Assembly (NCBI GenBank): GCA_003646505.1
Contig: QMKT01000128.1
Location: 1 to 5,672 of the forward strand
Length of the DNA: 5,672 nt
Direction: 5' to 3'
DNA from: Campylobacterota bacterium
Lineage (GTDB): Bacteria > Campylobacterota > Campylobacteria > Campylobacterales > Sulfurovaceae
Both the position numbers and the translations under genes were made by a program. The notes under the pieces are model-generated. The model was given only the letters and a program-made list of their open reading frames with translations, was not told the DNA's origin and did not search any database. Positions 1 through 5,672 of the stretch are shown one piece after another. Numbering within the stretch: position 1 is the first letter of the stretch; every line of letters begins with the position of its first letter.

Positions 1-162
1 CGTTTTTTACATGACCCTACACAAAACCTAAGACACTCTTCCACACAAAAGAAAAATGCAAACTGTATAGAAGCCGTGAAAAAAATGTTTAATATAGATA
101 CTGAAAATATCGATTTGAAACAGTACAAAAATGACCACCATACAAAAGGATACAACGCGTGA
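1..162 (+). CDS. hemA: Glutamyl-tRNA reductase, C-terminal end (partial)
   Basis: This is the last 53 codons of a gene that starts upstream of the window, ending at TGA 160-162. The visible part begins [11 protein letters not shown], which resembles the end of the C-terminal helical dimerisation domain of HemA (family pattern K-x-LHxPT). It continues into a Lys/Asn-rich tail ending KGYNA. HemA reduces glutamyl-tRNA(Glu) to glutamate-1-semialdehyde with NADPH in the cytoplasm, the first committed step of C5-pathway tetrapyrrole synthesis. The catalytic cysteine and NADPH-binding domains lie outside the window, so the call rests on this short motif plus context: proS follows with a 4-base overlap, and hemC is in the same block. 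The linkage hemA-proS-hemC is known to me from Campylobacter. Little else would fit both the motif and the position. Confidence 0.82.
   Translation, partial: RFLHDPTQNLRHSSTQKKNANCIEAVKKMFNIDTENIDLKQYKNDHHTKGYNA
145..150 (+). promoter_or_regulatory. Ribosome binding site for proS, inside hemA
   Basis: AAAGGA lies 8 bases before the GTG at 159 and inside the hemA coding sequence. It supports the GTG start, which is the only start that keeps the conserved ProS N-terminus [13 protein letters not shown]. The start codon overlaps the hemA stop (GTGA), an arrangement typical of translational coupling. Confidence 0.65.
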
Positions 163-1688
163 GATTTTCAAGATTATTAATCCCTACAACAAAAGAGACA
201 CCAAATGATGCAACACTGGCAAGCCATATTTACCTGATCAGAGGTGGATTTATACAGTCAGTGGGCGGATCTGGACTCTATAACTTTCTGCCTTTAGGTA
301 AAAAGATACTTGATAAAGTACGTGCAGTAGTGAAAGAAGAGTTAGATAAAGCAGGATGTCAGGAAGTGAGCCTTTCTTTTGTAACACCAGCAGCACTTTG
401 GGAAGAGAGTGGTCGTTTAGAGAAGTACGGTAAAGAGTTGTTGCGTTTTAAAGACCGTAAGAACAATGACTTTATTTTGGGACCGACACATGAAGAGATG
501 ATGGTGAATCTGGTACGTCAAACCATTAAAAGTTATAAACAACTGCCTTTAAATGTGTATCAGATAAATCTCAAGTTCCGTGATGAGATACGTCCAAGAT
601 TTGGACTTATGCGAGGACGAGAGTTTTTAATGAAAGATGCTTACAGTTTTCATGCCTCTACAGAAGACATGCAAAGAGAATTTTTAGAGATGGAAGAGAC
701 CTATAAAAAGATCTTTACGCGTCTTGGACTTGAGTTTAGAGTTGTAGATGCAGACTCTGGAGCTATTGGGGGATCTGGATCTAAAGAGTTTATGGTACTT
801 GCAGATTCAGGAGAAGATACGATAGTTGTCTGTGAGAGTTGTGAGTATGGTGCAAATATCGAAGCAGCCATCGCACAAGCAAAAGTTTATAATACAGACA
901 CAGAAGTAAAAACAGTGGTCATGAAAGCCCTTTATGATGAAGGGAAGAGTGTTTATGCAGGATTTGTACTACCAGTAGATATTGAACTTCAAGATGTAAA
1001 AGCATGTAATGCCATAGGTGCCAATGAACTTGTAGAGTGTGATGGTACAGAATTGCTTGATAGGGTAGTCATAGAAGAGTCTTTAGGTGAAGCAGTTGAT
1101 CCCAATAACTATGCAGCTAATGATGTGACATATGCAGATATCTCTTCCGTATGTGAAGGGGACTCTTGTGCAAGTTGTGGCGGCAACCTTCGTTATACAA
1201 AAGGGATAGAAGCAGGGCATATTTTCCAGCTTGGTACCCAATACTCTGTGCCATTGGCAGCAAACTTCTTAGATGAAAACGGAAAAGCACAACCGATGGT
1301 CATGGGAACGTATGGGATCGGTGTGAGCCGCTTACTTGCAGGAATCATAGAACAAAATCATGATGATAAAGGGTGTATCTGGACAAAAGAGTCTGCACCT
1401 TTTGATCTGCAAATTATTATCTCAAACATTAAAGATGAAGCACAGGTTTCACTGGGTGAAAAACTTTATGAAATTATGTTAGCACAAGGTGTAGATGTGT
1501 TACTTGATGAAAGAAAAGACAGATTTGGTGCGAAGATGAAAGATTATGAACTCATCGGAGTACCCCATGCCGTAGTCATAGGAAAAAAGTTGGCTGATGG
1601 GGTAGTTGAGTTCATTAGCAGAGACGGTATGGTAAAAGAAGAAGTGTCTGCTGAAGCTATAGAAACTTTATTATCGGAAAGATTCTAA
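159..1688 (+). CDS. proS: Prolyl-tRNA synthetase with a shortened editing insertion
   Basis: Cytoplasmic class II aminoacyl-tRNA synthetase that charges tRNA(Pro) with proline using ATP. The N-terminus [13 protein letters not shown] is the bacterial ProS signature. Motif 1 lies around residues 35-70 ([10 protein letters not shown]), followed by the TxE-type loop GPTHEE at 108-113. Motif 2 is at about 140-165 ([10 protein letters not shown]...[12 protein letters not shown]) and motif 3 at 383-391 (GTYGIGVSR). The anticodon-binding domain covers about 412-509, with [18 protein letters not shown] at 450-467. The family normally has an inserted YbaK-like editing domain between motifs 2 and 3 and a total length near 570; here the total is 509. 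The stretch between IEAA (234-237) and the [10 protein letters not shown] block (333-342) is only about 95 residues. A core piece is recognisable (KTVVMKA at 251-257, [10 protein letters not shown] at 276-285), but the GxxxP loop and the later conserved His segment are not. Cysteine pairs at 225/228 and 337/340 flank the insertion. The GTG start overlaps hemA by 4 bases; the next gene begins 1 base after the stop. Confidence 0.96.
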   Translation: MRFSRLLIPTTKETPNDATLASHIYLIRGGFIQSVGGSGLYNFLPLGKKILDKVRAVVKEELDKAGCQEVSLSFVTPAALWEESGRLEKYGKELLRFKDRKNNDFILGPTHEEMMVNLVRQTIKSYKQLPLNVYQINLKFRDEIRPRFGLMRGREFLMKDAYSFHASTEDMQREFLEMEETYKKIFTRLGLEFRVVDADSGAIGGSGSKEFMVLADSGEDTIVVCESCEYGANIEAAIAQAKVYNTDTEVKTVVMKALYDEGKSVYAGFVLPVDIELQDVKACNAIGANELVECDGTELLDRVVIEESLGEAVDPNNYAANDVTYADISSVCEGDSCASCGGNLRYTKGIEAGHIFQLGTQYSVPLAANFLDENGKAQPMVMGTYGIGVSRLLAGIIEQNHDDKGCIWTKESAPFDLQIIISNIKDEAQVSLGEKLYEIMLAQGVDVLLDERKDRFGAKMKDYELIGVPHAVVIGKKLADGVVEFISRDGMVKEEVSAEAIETLLSERF

Positions 1689-1689
1689 G

Positions 1690-2112
1690 ATGATCTTTTT
1701 ACTTGTACCTTTTTTCCTCATAGAACTTTATCTCTCTTTGAAGACGGGAGAGGAGATCGGTTTTTTATGGTCAGTCATATGGATCATACTTTCTTTTATG
1801 CTGGGTATGATGCTTTTTAAAAAGTCTTCACAGACCATGCTGGGGAATATGCAGTCCATGAGACAGGGTAAACTTGATATAAAAAGATTTCAAAATGTAA
1901 GTATGGCGTATTTTATTGCTGCGATCTTTCTTATGATACCAGGTGTCTTTTCAGACTTTTTAGGGCTTGTTGCACTTATTTATACATTGTATTTACAATT
2001 TATCGTTAAAATAACACCCGAACAAACAACACATTTTACAAAACAAGGAGATGATAATGTCATTGATGTCGAAATTATTGATGAGCACAGTCGCAGCGAC
2101 CGTAGCTCTTAG
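1690..2112 (+). CDS. fxsA: FxsA-family cytoplasmic membrane protein
   Basis: A 140-residue integral membrane protein resembling FxsA. Visible features are a hydrophobic N-terminus (about 2-18) with acidic ELYLSLKTGEEIG at the loop, a second membrane segment (about 24-43), and a central cytoplasmic loop with basic and Gln/Met-rich residues (44-68). A long hydrophobic region (about 72-107) carries the family hallmark PGVFSDFLG at 84-92. A polar tail ends in the acidic patch DNVIDVEIIDE (122-132), which resembles the tail of other members. In E. coli, FxsA when overproduced relieves F-plasmid exclusion of phage T7; its normal role is unclear, so no function should be inferred here. The ATG follows the proS stop by one base, with GGAAAGA (1676-1682) 7 bases ahead inside proS. 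The last 56 bases are shared, in another frame, with the next gene's signal peptide. I recall a gene of this family at the same place in C. jejuni (between proS and hemC). Confidence 0.87.
   Translation: MIFLLVPFFLIELYLSLKTGEEIGFLWSVIWIILSFMLGMMLFKKSSQTMLGNMQSMRQGKLDIKRFQNVSMAYFIAAIFLMIPGVFSDFLGLVALIYTLYLQFIVKITPEQTTHFTKQGDDNVIDVEIIDEHSRSDRSS
2045..2050 (+). promoter_or_regulatory. Ribosome binding site that fixes the dsb-like start at 2057
   Basis: AAGGAG is the best Shine-Dalgarno match in the window and lies inside the fxsA-like coding sequence. In-frame ATG codons follow at 2051 (spacing 0, unusable), 2057 (spacing 6, ideal) and 2066 (spacing 15, poor). It therefore selects 2057 as the start of the thiol:disulfide protein. 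Confidence 0.75.
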
Positions 2113-2890
2113 CGCTAATGCACAACCAGATAACAAAGAATTACTAAAATATATTAAAAAAGCAGTGGTGAAAAATCCACAGGTAAAAGTTAAAGGTGTG
2201 ACGGTCATTGAATCCAAAACACATGAAAAGTTGCCTGGATGGACTATTTTGTTAACGACCATGGATTTGGAGTATCAGAAAAAAGATATTCATGCCCCTG
2301 AGACGATGTTCATCAAAGATGGCTTGATCACGGGACATCTTGTTGACCTGAAGACAGGTAATGACTATCGTGATAATATTAAACCATCAGTTCCTGCATC
2401 GTACTATGATGATGCTCACTTGCTTTTTGGTAACAAAGATGCAGAACACAAAGTATTGATATTCTCTGATCCTCAGTGTCCATTTTGTCAAGAAGTTGTG
2501 CCGGCTATTTTTAAAACAGCCAGAGAAAACCCTGCAAAAATTGCGGTCTATTATTATCATTTACCACTCCTTCGTATACATCCTGTTTCAGATGTCTTAA
2601 CACGTGTGATGCATGTGGCACAGCATGAAGGTAAGATGGATGTGGTTGAAAAAATATATTCACTTAAAATTGCACCTAAAGAAAAAGATATGAAAAAAAT
2701 ACTTGCGGCAGTTAAAAAACATACTGGCTATAGTGTTACCGAAGCACAGGTCAATGAAAAATCAGTTAAAGCGGCATTAAAAGCAGATACAGATGCTGCA
2801 GGTAAAATGATGGTTTCAGGGACACCTACCATCTATATAGATGGTCAGTGGGATAAAATGCGTGACGGATATAAAAAGCTTATCAAGTAA
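2057..2890 (+). CDS. Periplasmic DsbC/DsbG-like thiol:disulfide interchange protein
   Basis: A 277-residue exported thioredoxin-fold protein (numbering from the ATG at 2057). Residues 1-22 are a Sec signal peptide: one Lys at 6, a hydrophobic core, and a probable signal peptidase I site after SANA (before QPDN). Residues of about 25-110 resemble the N-terminal domain of DsbC/DsbG proteins, including VKGVTVIES and a GHLVDLKTG segment like the family's GxLxDLxTG. The catalytic domain has SDPQCPFC with the redox pair at Cys141/Cys144, a helical insertion (about 170-245), and the cis-proline loop SGTPTIYIDG with Pro257. These are the only two cysteines, so the protein has no structural disulfide. 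Threonine before the cis-proline is typical of DsbC/DsbG rather than DsbA, which favours an isomerase or reductase role. The active-site dipeptide is Pro-Phe rather than the Gly-Tyr of E. coli DsbC or Pro-Tyr of DsbG, so oxidase activity cannot be excluded. It overlaps the fxsA-like gene by 56 bases and precedes hemC by 11. Confidence 0.85.
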   Translation: MSLMSKLLMSTVAATVALSANAQPDNKELLKYIKKAVVKNPQVKVKGVTVIESKTHEKLPGWTILLTTMDLEYQKKDIHAPETMFIKDGLITGHLVDLKTGNDYRDNIKPSVPASYYDDAHLLFGNKDAEHKVLIFSDPQCPFCQEVVPAIFKTARENPAKIAVYYYHLPLLRIHPVSDVLTRVMHVAQHEGKMDVVEKIYSLKIAPKEKDMKKILAAVKKHTGYSVTEAQVNEKSVKAALKADTDAAGKMMVSGTPTIYIDGQWDKMRDGYKKLIK

Positions 2891-2900
2891 AAGGTAGGAA
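2891..2900 (+). promoter_or_regulatory. Ribosome binding site for hemC
   Basis: The purine-rich AAGGTAGGAA occupies the whole gap between the dsb-like stop and the hemC GTG at 2902. AAGG at 2891-2894 lies 7 bases from the GTG and is the likelier site; the closer AGGAA (2896-2900) is too near. An ATG at 2900 is out of frame and stops after four codons, so GTG is the start. Confidence 0.6.
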
Positions 2901-2901
2901 T

Positions 2902-3855
2902 GTGGAAAAACTAATTATTGCAACAAGGGCAAGTAATCTTGCACTTTGGCAAGCATATCATATTAAAGAGAGAATTGAAACATCTTTTCCAGAGATCAGT
3001 GTTGAACTGAATGAAATCACTTCTAAAGGTGACAAGATACTCGATAAGCCATTGGCACTTATTGGCGGTAAAGGACATTTTACCAAAGAGCTGGAAGATG
3101 AAATGCTTGAAGGGAATGCGCATTTAGCAGTACACTCTTTAAAAGATGTACCAACATACATTCCTGAAGGCTTGGAACTTTGTGCCATTACTACCCGTCA
3201 AGATCAGAGTGATGTACTTCTCTCTCATACTTATAAAAGTCTAGAGGATCTTCCTCAAGGTGCCACGGTAGGCACAACAAGTCTTAGACGTCGTATGCAA
3301 CTGCTAGAACGCCGTCCAGACCTCAAGGTGAAAGAACTTAGGGGTAATGTTAATACAAGACTGAGAAAGCTAAAAGAAGGACAATATGATGCGATCATCC
3401 TTGCATATATTGGGCTTTATAGACTTGATCTTCTTAAAGATATCCCTTTTGTTGAAAAATTAGACTTCTTCATCCCGCCTATGGGACAAGCAGCTCTTGG
3501 AATAGAGATCGTAAGTAGTAATGACAGAATACGTGAAATAGCGATGACTTTAAATGATAAAAACTCTTTTATCTGTACAAAATTGGAACGTGATTTTGTC
3601 TCTAAAATAGGTGCAGGATGTTCTGCTCCAGTGGCAGTGAATGCCATAATAGAAGGCGAGAATATCACGATAAAAGCAATGCTTGGCTATCCAGACGGTA
3701 CAAATATTATGCATAAAGAATTAACTACATCACTCGATGAATGTGATACGCTTGGAGAGAAATTAGCCCAATCTATGATTAGTGAAGGTGCATTAGCAAT
3801 ACTTGAAAAAGCAGAAGAGATCGCATTTAAAGATGAAATGCCAGAGAGACTATAA
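2902..3855 (+). CDS. hemC: Hydroxymethylbilane synthase (porphobilinogen deaminase)
   Basis: A cytoplasmic enzyme that joins four porphobilinogen molecules into hydroxymethylbilane, the precursor of uroporphyrinogen III, and so of heme and siroheme. It has the usual length (317 residues) and full motif set: N-terminal IATRASNLALWQA (5-18), TSKGDK (40-45), GGKGHFTKELE (55-65) and AHLAVHSLKDVP (73-84) with the catalytic Asp82. TTSLRRRMQL (125-134) and ELRGNVNTRL (145-154) carry the substrate/cofactor-binding arginines. PPMGQAALGIE (192-202) follows, then GAGCSAPVAV (237-246), where Cys240 anchors the dipyrromethane cofactor. The segment at 167-174 reads LAYIGLYR where many homologues have LAxAGLxR; this looks like lineage variation, not damage. 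The GTG start has a Shine-Dalgarno 7 bases away and keeps the conserved N-terminus. It is the last gene of the block, 18 bases before a terminator stem, and pairs functionally with hemA at the other end. Confidence 0.97.
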   Translation: MEKLIIATRASNLALWQAYHIKERIETSFPEISVELNEITSKGDKILDKPLALIGGKGHFTKELEDEMLEGNAHLAVHSLKDVPTYIPEGLELCAITTRQDQSDVLLSHTYKSLEDLPQGATVGTTSLRRRMQLLERRPDLKVKELRGNVNTRLRKLKEGQYDAIILAYIGLYRLDLLKDIPFVEKLDFFIPPMGQAALGIEIVSSNDRIREIAMTLNDKNSFICTKLERDFVSKIGAGCSAPVAVNAIIEGENITIKAMLGYPDGTNIMHKELTTSLDECDTLGEKLAQSMISEGALAILEKAEEIAFKDEMPERL

Positions 3856-3873
3856 AAGAAATATACTTCAATG

Positions 3874-3907
3874 ATGTGAAACAGACTTTATCATTTCACA
3901 TTTTTTT
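3874..3907 (+). terminator. Rho-independent terminator after hemC
   Basis: A perfect 8-bp inverted repeat, ATGTGAAA (3874-3881) and TTTCACAT (3894-3901), encloses a 12-base loop and runs directly into seven Ts (3901-3907). A G:U pair can extend the base of the stem. It lies in the 53-base gap between hemC and the convergent gene and fits the end of the + strand operon. The stem is AT-rich and so of moderate strength. On the - strand the same hairpin follows the stop at 3911-3909 but lacks a good T-tract, so it is probably mainly one-directional. Confidence 0.8.
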
Positions 3908-3908
3908 A

Positions 3909-5672
3909 TCAAAAGAATATTCCCATAAAAGAACCTGCTGTTCCGGTTACAACATCTTTTGCCGTCCCTCCCATAGGCATACCTTCCATCATCTCTCTAG
4001 GTGCTTGACCTCCCATAGAGTCTATTTGCCTGTCCATTTCATGTTCGATGAGCTTTTGCATGTTTAAATTCACTTTTGGCTTATCAAGAGCGCCATAGAT
4101 CTTTCCTGTTAATTCTCTGCCTTGAAGGTATATATCAAAATACGCATTTATACTTTTTTGTTTTGTATTAATATTTGCATTCGTTAAATAAATATGATTT
4201 TTCAGATTGGAAAGCTTGATATTTCCTGTGATGATATCGTTTTGGTATTTTACATTTAACTCACTGGCATCAAAGGTCTCATAGAGGAGGTTGATATCGG
4301 CTTTTTTATAGGCTTTTTCAACAAGATCTGATGGTAAGAATTTTGCATTATCAAGTTTAGTATTGACCAGGAGGAGTTCTTTTTTAAAGTCATAGTTGAT
4401 GCTTCCATTTGTACTGGCTTCCAGATAAGTTGGGTAATCCAGTAAGGTCATGATCTCTTTGAATGATGCATCTTCAAAGTCTATGTATAGTATCTCATTT
4501 TTATAGAGAAAATCTGTCATACCCCCCAAGGTTTTAGAAAGACCTCTTATCTGTAAGGTGTTTTTATAGTCTACTTCACCTCTGGCATAAAAAGGACCAT
4601 GATATTTATGTCCCAGTAGTGCTTCGATTTGTGCTAAGTCTTGTATATTGAGCGTATAAAAAGCATGTGTAGTCTTTTTAGTCTCATCATGGGTCCCTTT
4701 TGTGATGGAGGTTTGTACGTCATTTAAATTGATATCTGCAGTAAAGGTATATAGATTATTGTCTATATTGATATTTGTAGAGAACTTTAGTGGGAGCGTT
4801 TTATAGGTGGTATCTTGAAGTGAATAGGTGAGTGTACCTTTTTTATTTTCTTTGTTCAGATATTTGAAATGTGCTTCGACAGTTGCCTTGCCATGAGGCA
4901 GATCGGTTATTCCCATGAGTGTATAGAGTTTGTTGGCATGGATATCAGTCATTTTTATATTAACGTCTTTAAGTTCATTATAGACTTTGAGAGCATCGAA
5001 ATTGACAAGACCATTTAATGCTGTACCTTCCCCTCTTATATATAAACGTGTATAAGGTCCATAAAGATGTCCTGTTATATTGATATCATCCTCAATAGTA
5101 GCAAGATGACTTGGAAGTCGTGCAGCACTTAGTTCATAGTCCATATTGATCCATTTCCTGCTTAGTGGACCGTTAAGCGTGAGCTTATAATGCTTTTCTA
5201 CTAAACCATCAAAGGTGAGATAGGTATCTAAAGTATTACGTGCATAGCCATCATTTCTTGCATAAAGTTTTCCGGCAATATTATGTCCCTGTATCTGAAA
5301 ATCTATGACTGTATCGATAGATCGTTCTATGGAATTCAACTCTGTATTTTGAAAGATCAAATAATTATTGTCATTTGCTATTTTAAGTGTTGACGATAAA
5401 ATATCATCTTTTAAGTTTGCTTCAAAACTACTATTTGGAAATACTTCCTGATGTAGATCGTGTCCAAATTTCTCTTTGACAAGCTCATTTAACTCTTTTT
5501 GTAAAAACATTACATGATTTAATTTTACTTTGGTGTTCATCTCTTTTTCTTCTACATCATAATCGATGGTACCGACCATATCGGCATCTAGGAGAGGGTT
5601 TTGTTTGAGTCTTTGCATGATAGCGTTAAATGGGACATCTTTTAGATCAAAGTGGAATTTCTTTTTTTCATA
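3909..5672 (-). CDS. AsmA/TamB-like envelope protein, C-terminal part (partial)
   Basis: The frame is open from the window edge (5672) to TGA at 3911-3909, giving 587 visible residues. The ATG at 5618 is internal: 18 more in-frame codons (YEKKKFHFDLKDVPFNAI) precede it without a stop, so the true start is outside the window. The protein has no cysteine and is a long run of alternating beta-strand-like segments. A loose repeated pattern of G-x-(L/I)-Y-(G/A), sometimes followed by Pro and alternating hydrophobics, is seen at GKLYARNDG, GHLYGPYTRLYI, GPFYARGEV and GKIYGALDKPKVNLN. The last of these (visible residues about 523-537) is typical of AsmA/TamB C-termini. It is followed by a charged helix and a Met/Gly-rich amphipathic tail (PMGGTAKDVV...GSFMGIFF). 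Proteins of this superfamily are inner-membrane-anchored periplasmic beta-groove proteins implicated in lipid transport to, or assembly of, the outer membrane. Assignment is by pattern only; the anchor and N-terminal domain are not visible. The gene converges on hemC and is not part of that operon. Confidence 0.68.
   Translation of the reverse strand, partial: YEKKKFHFDLKDVPFNAIMQRLKQNPLLDADMVGTIDYDVEEKEMNTKVKLNHVMFLQKELNELVKEKFGHDLHQEVFPNSSFEANLKDDILSSTLKIANDNNYLIFQNTELNSIERSIDTVIDFQIQGHNIAGKLYARNDGYARNTLDTYLTFDGLVEKHYKLTLNGPLSRKWINMDYELSAARLPSHLATIEDDINITGHLYGPYTRLYIRGEGTALNGLVNFDALKVYNELKDVNIKMTDIHANKLYTLMGITDLPHGKATVEAHFKYLNKENKKGTLTYSLQDTTYKTLPLKFSTNINIDNNLYTFTADINLNDVQTSITKGTHDETKKTTHAFYTLNIQDLAQIEALLGHKYHGPFYARGEVDYKNTLQIRGLSKTLGGMTDFLYKNEILYIDFEDASFKEIMTLLDYPTYLEASTNGSINYDFKKELLLVNTKLDNAKFLPSDLVEKAYKKADINLLYETFDASELNVKYQNDIITGNIKLSNLKNHIYLTNANINTKQKSINAYFDIYLQGRELTGKIYGALDKPKVNLNMQKLIEHEMDRQIDSMGGQAPREMMEGMPMGGTAKDVVTGTAGSFMGIFF

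Noticed and set aside
159..1688. Frameshift or sequencing error as the cause of the short ProS
   Set aside because: Both sides of the short region are collinear in one frame, and the region itself keeps recognisable editing-domain segments. A frameshift would have produced a scrambled stretch or a stop.
1965..2056. Possible internal promoter upstream of the dsb-like gene (TTGCAC, TTGTAT and AT-rich stretches)
   Set aside because: No -35/-10 pair with acceptable spacing was found. The AT-richness is expected for this genome.
1993..2262. Open frame of 89 codons on the - strand
   Set aside because: It lies antisense to the fxsA-like/dsb-like junction, both supported by family motifs and ribosome binding sites. 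It shows no recognisable domain.
2051..2890. Earlier ATG (2051) as the start of the Dsb-like protein
   Set aside because: It abuts the AAGGAG with no spacing. The ATG at 2057 has ideal spacing and gives a normal signal peptide.
2911..3668. Three - strand open frames (2911-3123, 2958-3188, 3417-3668)
   Set aside because: All are antisense within hemC, which is complete and strongly conserved. They overlap each other or show no family features.
3876..4067. Open frame of 63 codons on the + strand
   Set aside because: It begins inside the terminator stem and then runs antisense through the 3' end of the AsmA-like gene. It has no ribosome binding site or recognisable content.
3909..5618. AsmA-like gene starting at the ATG at 5618
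   Set aside because: The frame continues without a stop to the window edge at 5672, with protein-like sequence matching the style of the rest. The gene is therefore truncated by the window and this Met is internal.

Overview
The window looks like a piece of a Campylobacterota (epsilonproteobacterial) chromosome, most likely from the Sulfurovum/Sulfurimonas side. The basis is the AT-rich coding style, very tight gene packing, the protein flavours, and the order hemA-proS-fxsA-like-hemC, which I recall from Campylobacter jejuni and relatives. I cannot fix the genus from the sequence alone.

Positions 1-3855 (+ strand) form one compact, apparently co-transcribed block. It holds the 3' end of hemA (glutamyl-tRNA reductase), then proS (prolyl-tRNA synthetase), an FxsA-family membrane protein, a periplasmic DsbC/DsbG-like thiol:disulfide protein, and hemC (hydroxymethylbilane synthase). 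Every junction is an overlap or a gap of at most 11 bases. A hairpin followed by a T-tract (3874-3907) closes the block. hemA and hemC are the first committed and a middle step of C5-pathway tetrapyrrole synthesis. ProS shares the use of aminoacyl-tRNA chemistry with HemA, but its place here may be only historical linkage. The Dsb-like gene seems to be an extra passenger between the fxsA-like gene and hemC.

Positions 3909-5672 (- strand) hold the 3' part of a convergent gene for a large, cysteine-free, beta-rich AsmA/TamB-like envelope protein. Its reading frame stays open to the window edge, so its N-terminus is not visible.

The most notable points are: (1) a ProS about 60 residues shorter than the usual bacterial form, with the loss confined to the inserted editing domain while the catalytic and anticodon-binding parts are intact; (2) a 56-base out-of-frame overlap in which the tail of the FxsA-like protein and the Dsb signal peptide are encoded by the same DNA; (3) the Dsb-like gene inside a heme/tRNA-synthetase operon. 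I saw no mobile element, CRISPR array, tRNA, rRNA or riboswitch, and nothing that amounts to a clearly new system. There is no gene-free stretch longer than 53 bases.
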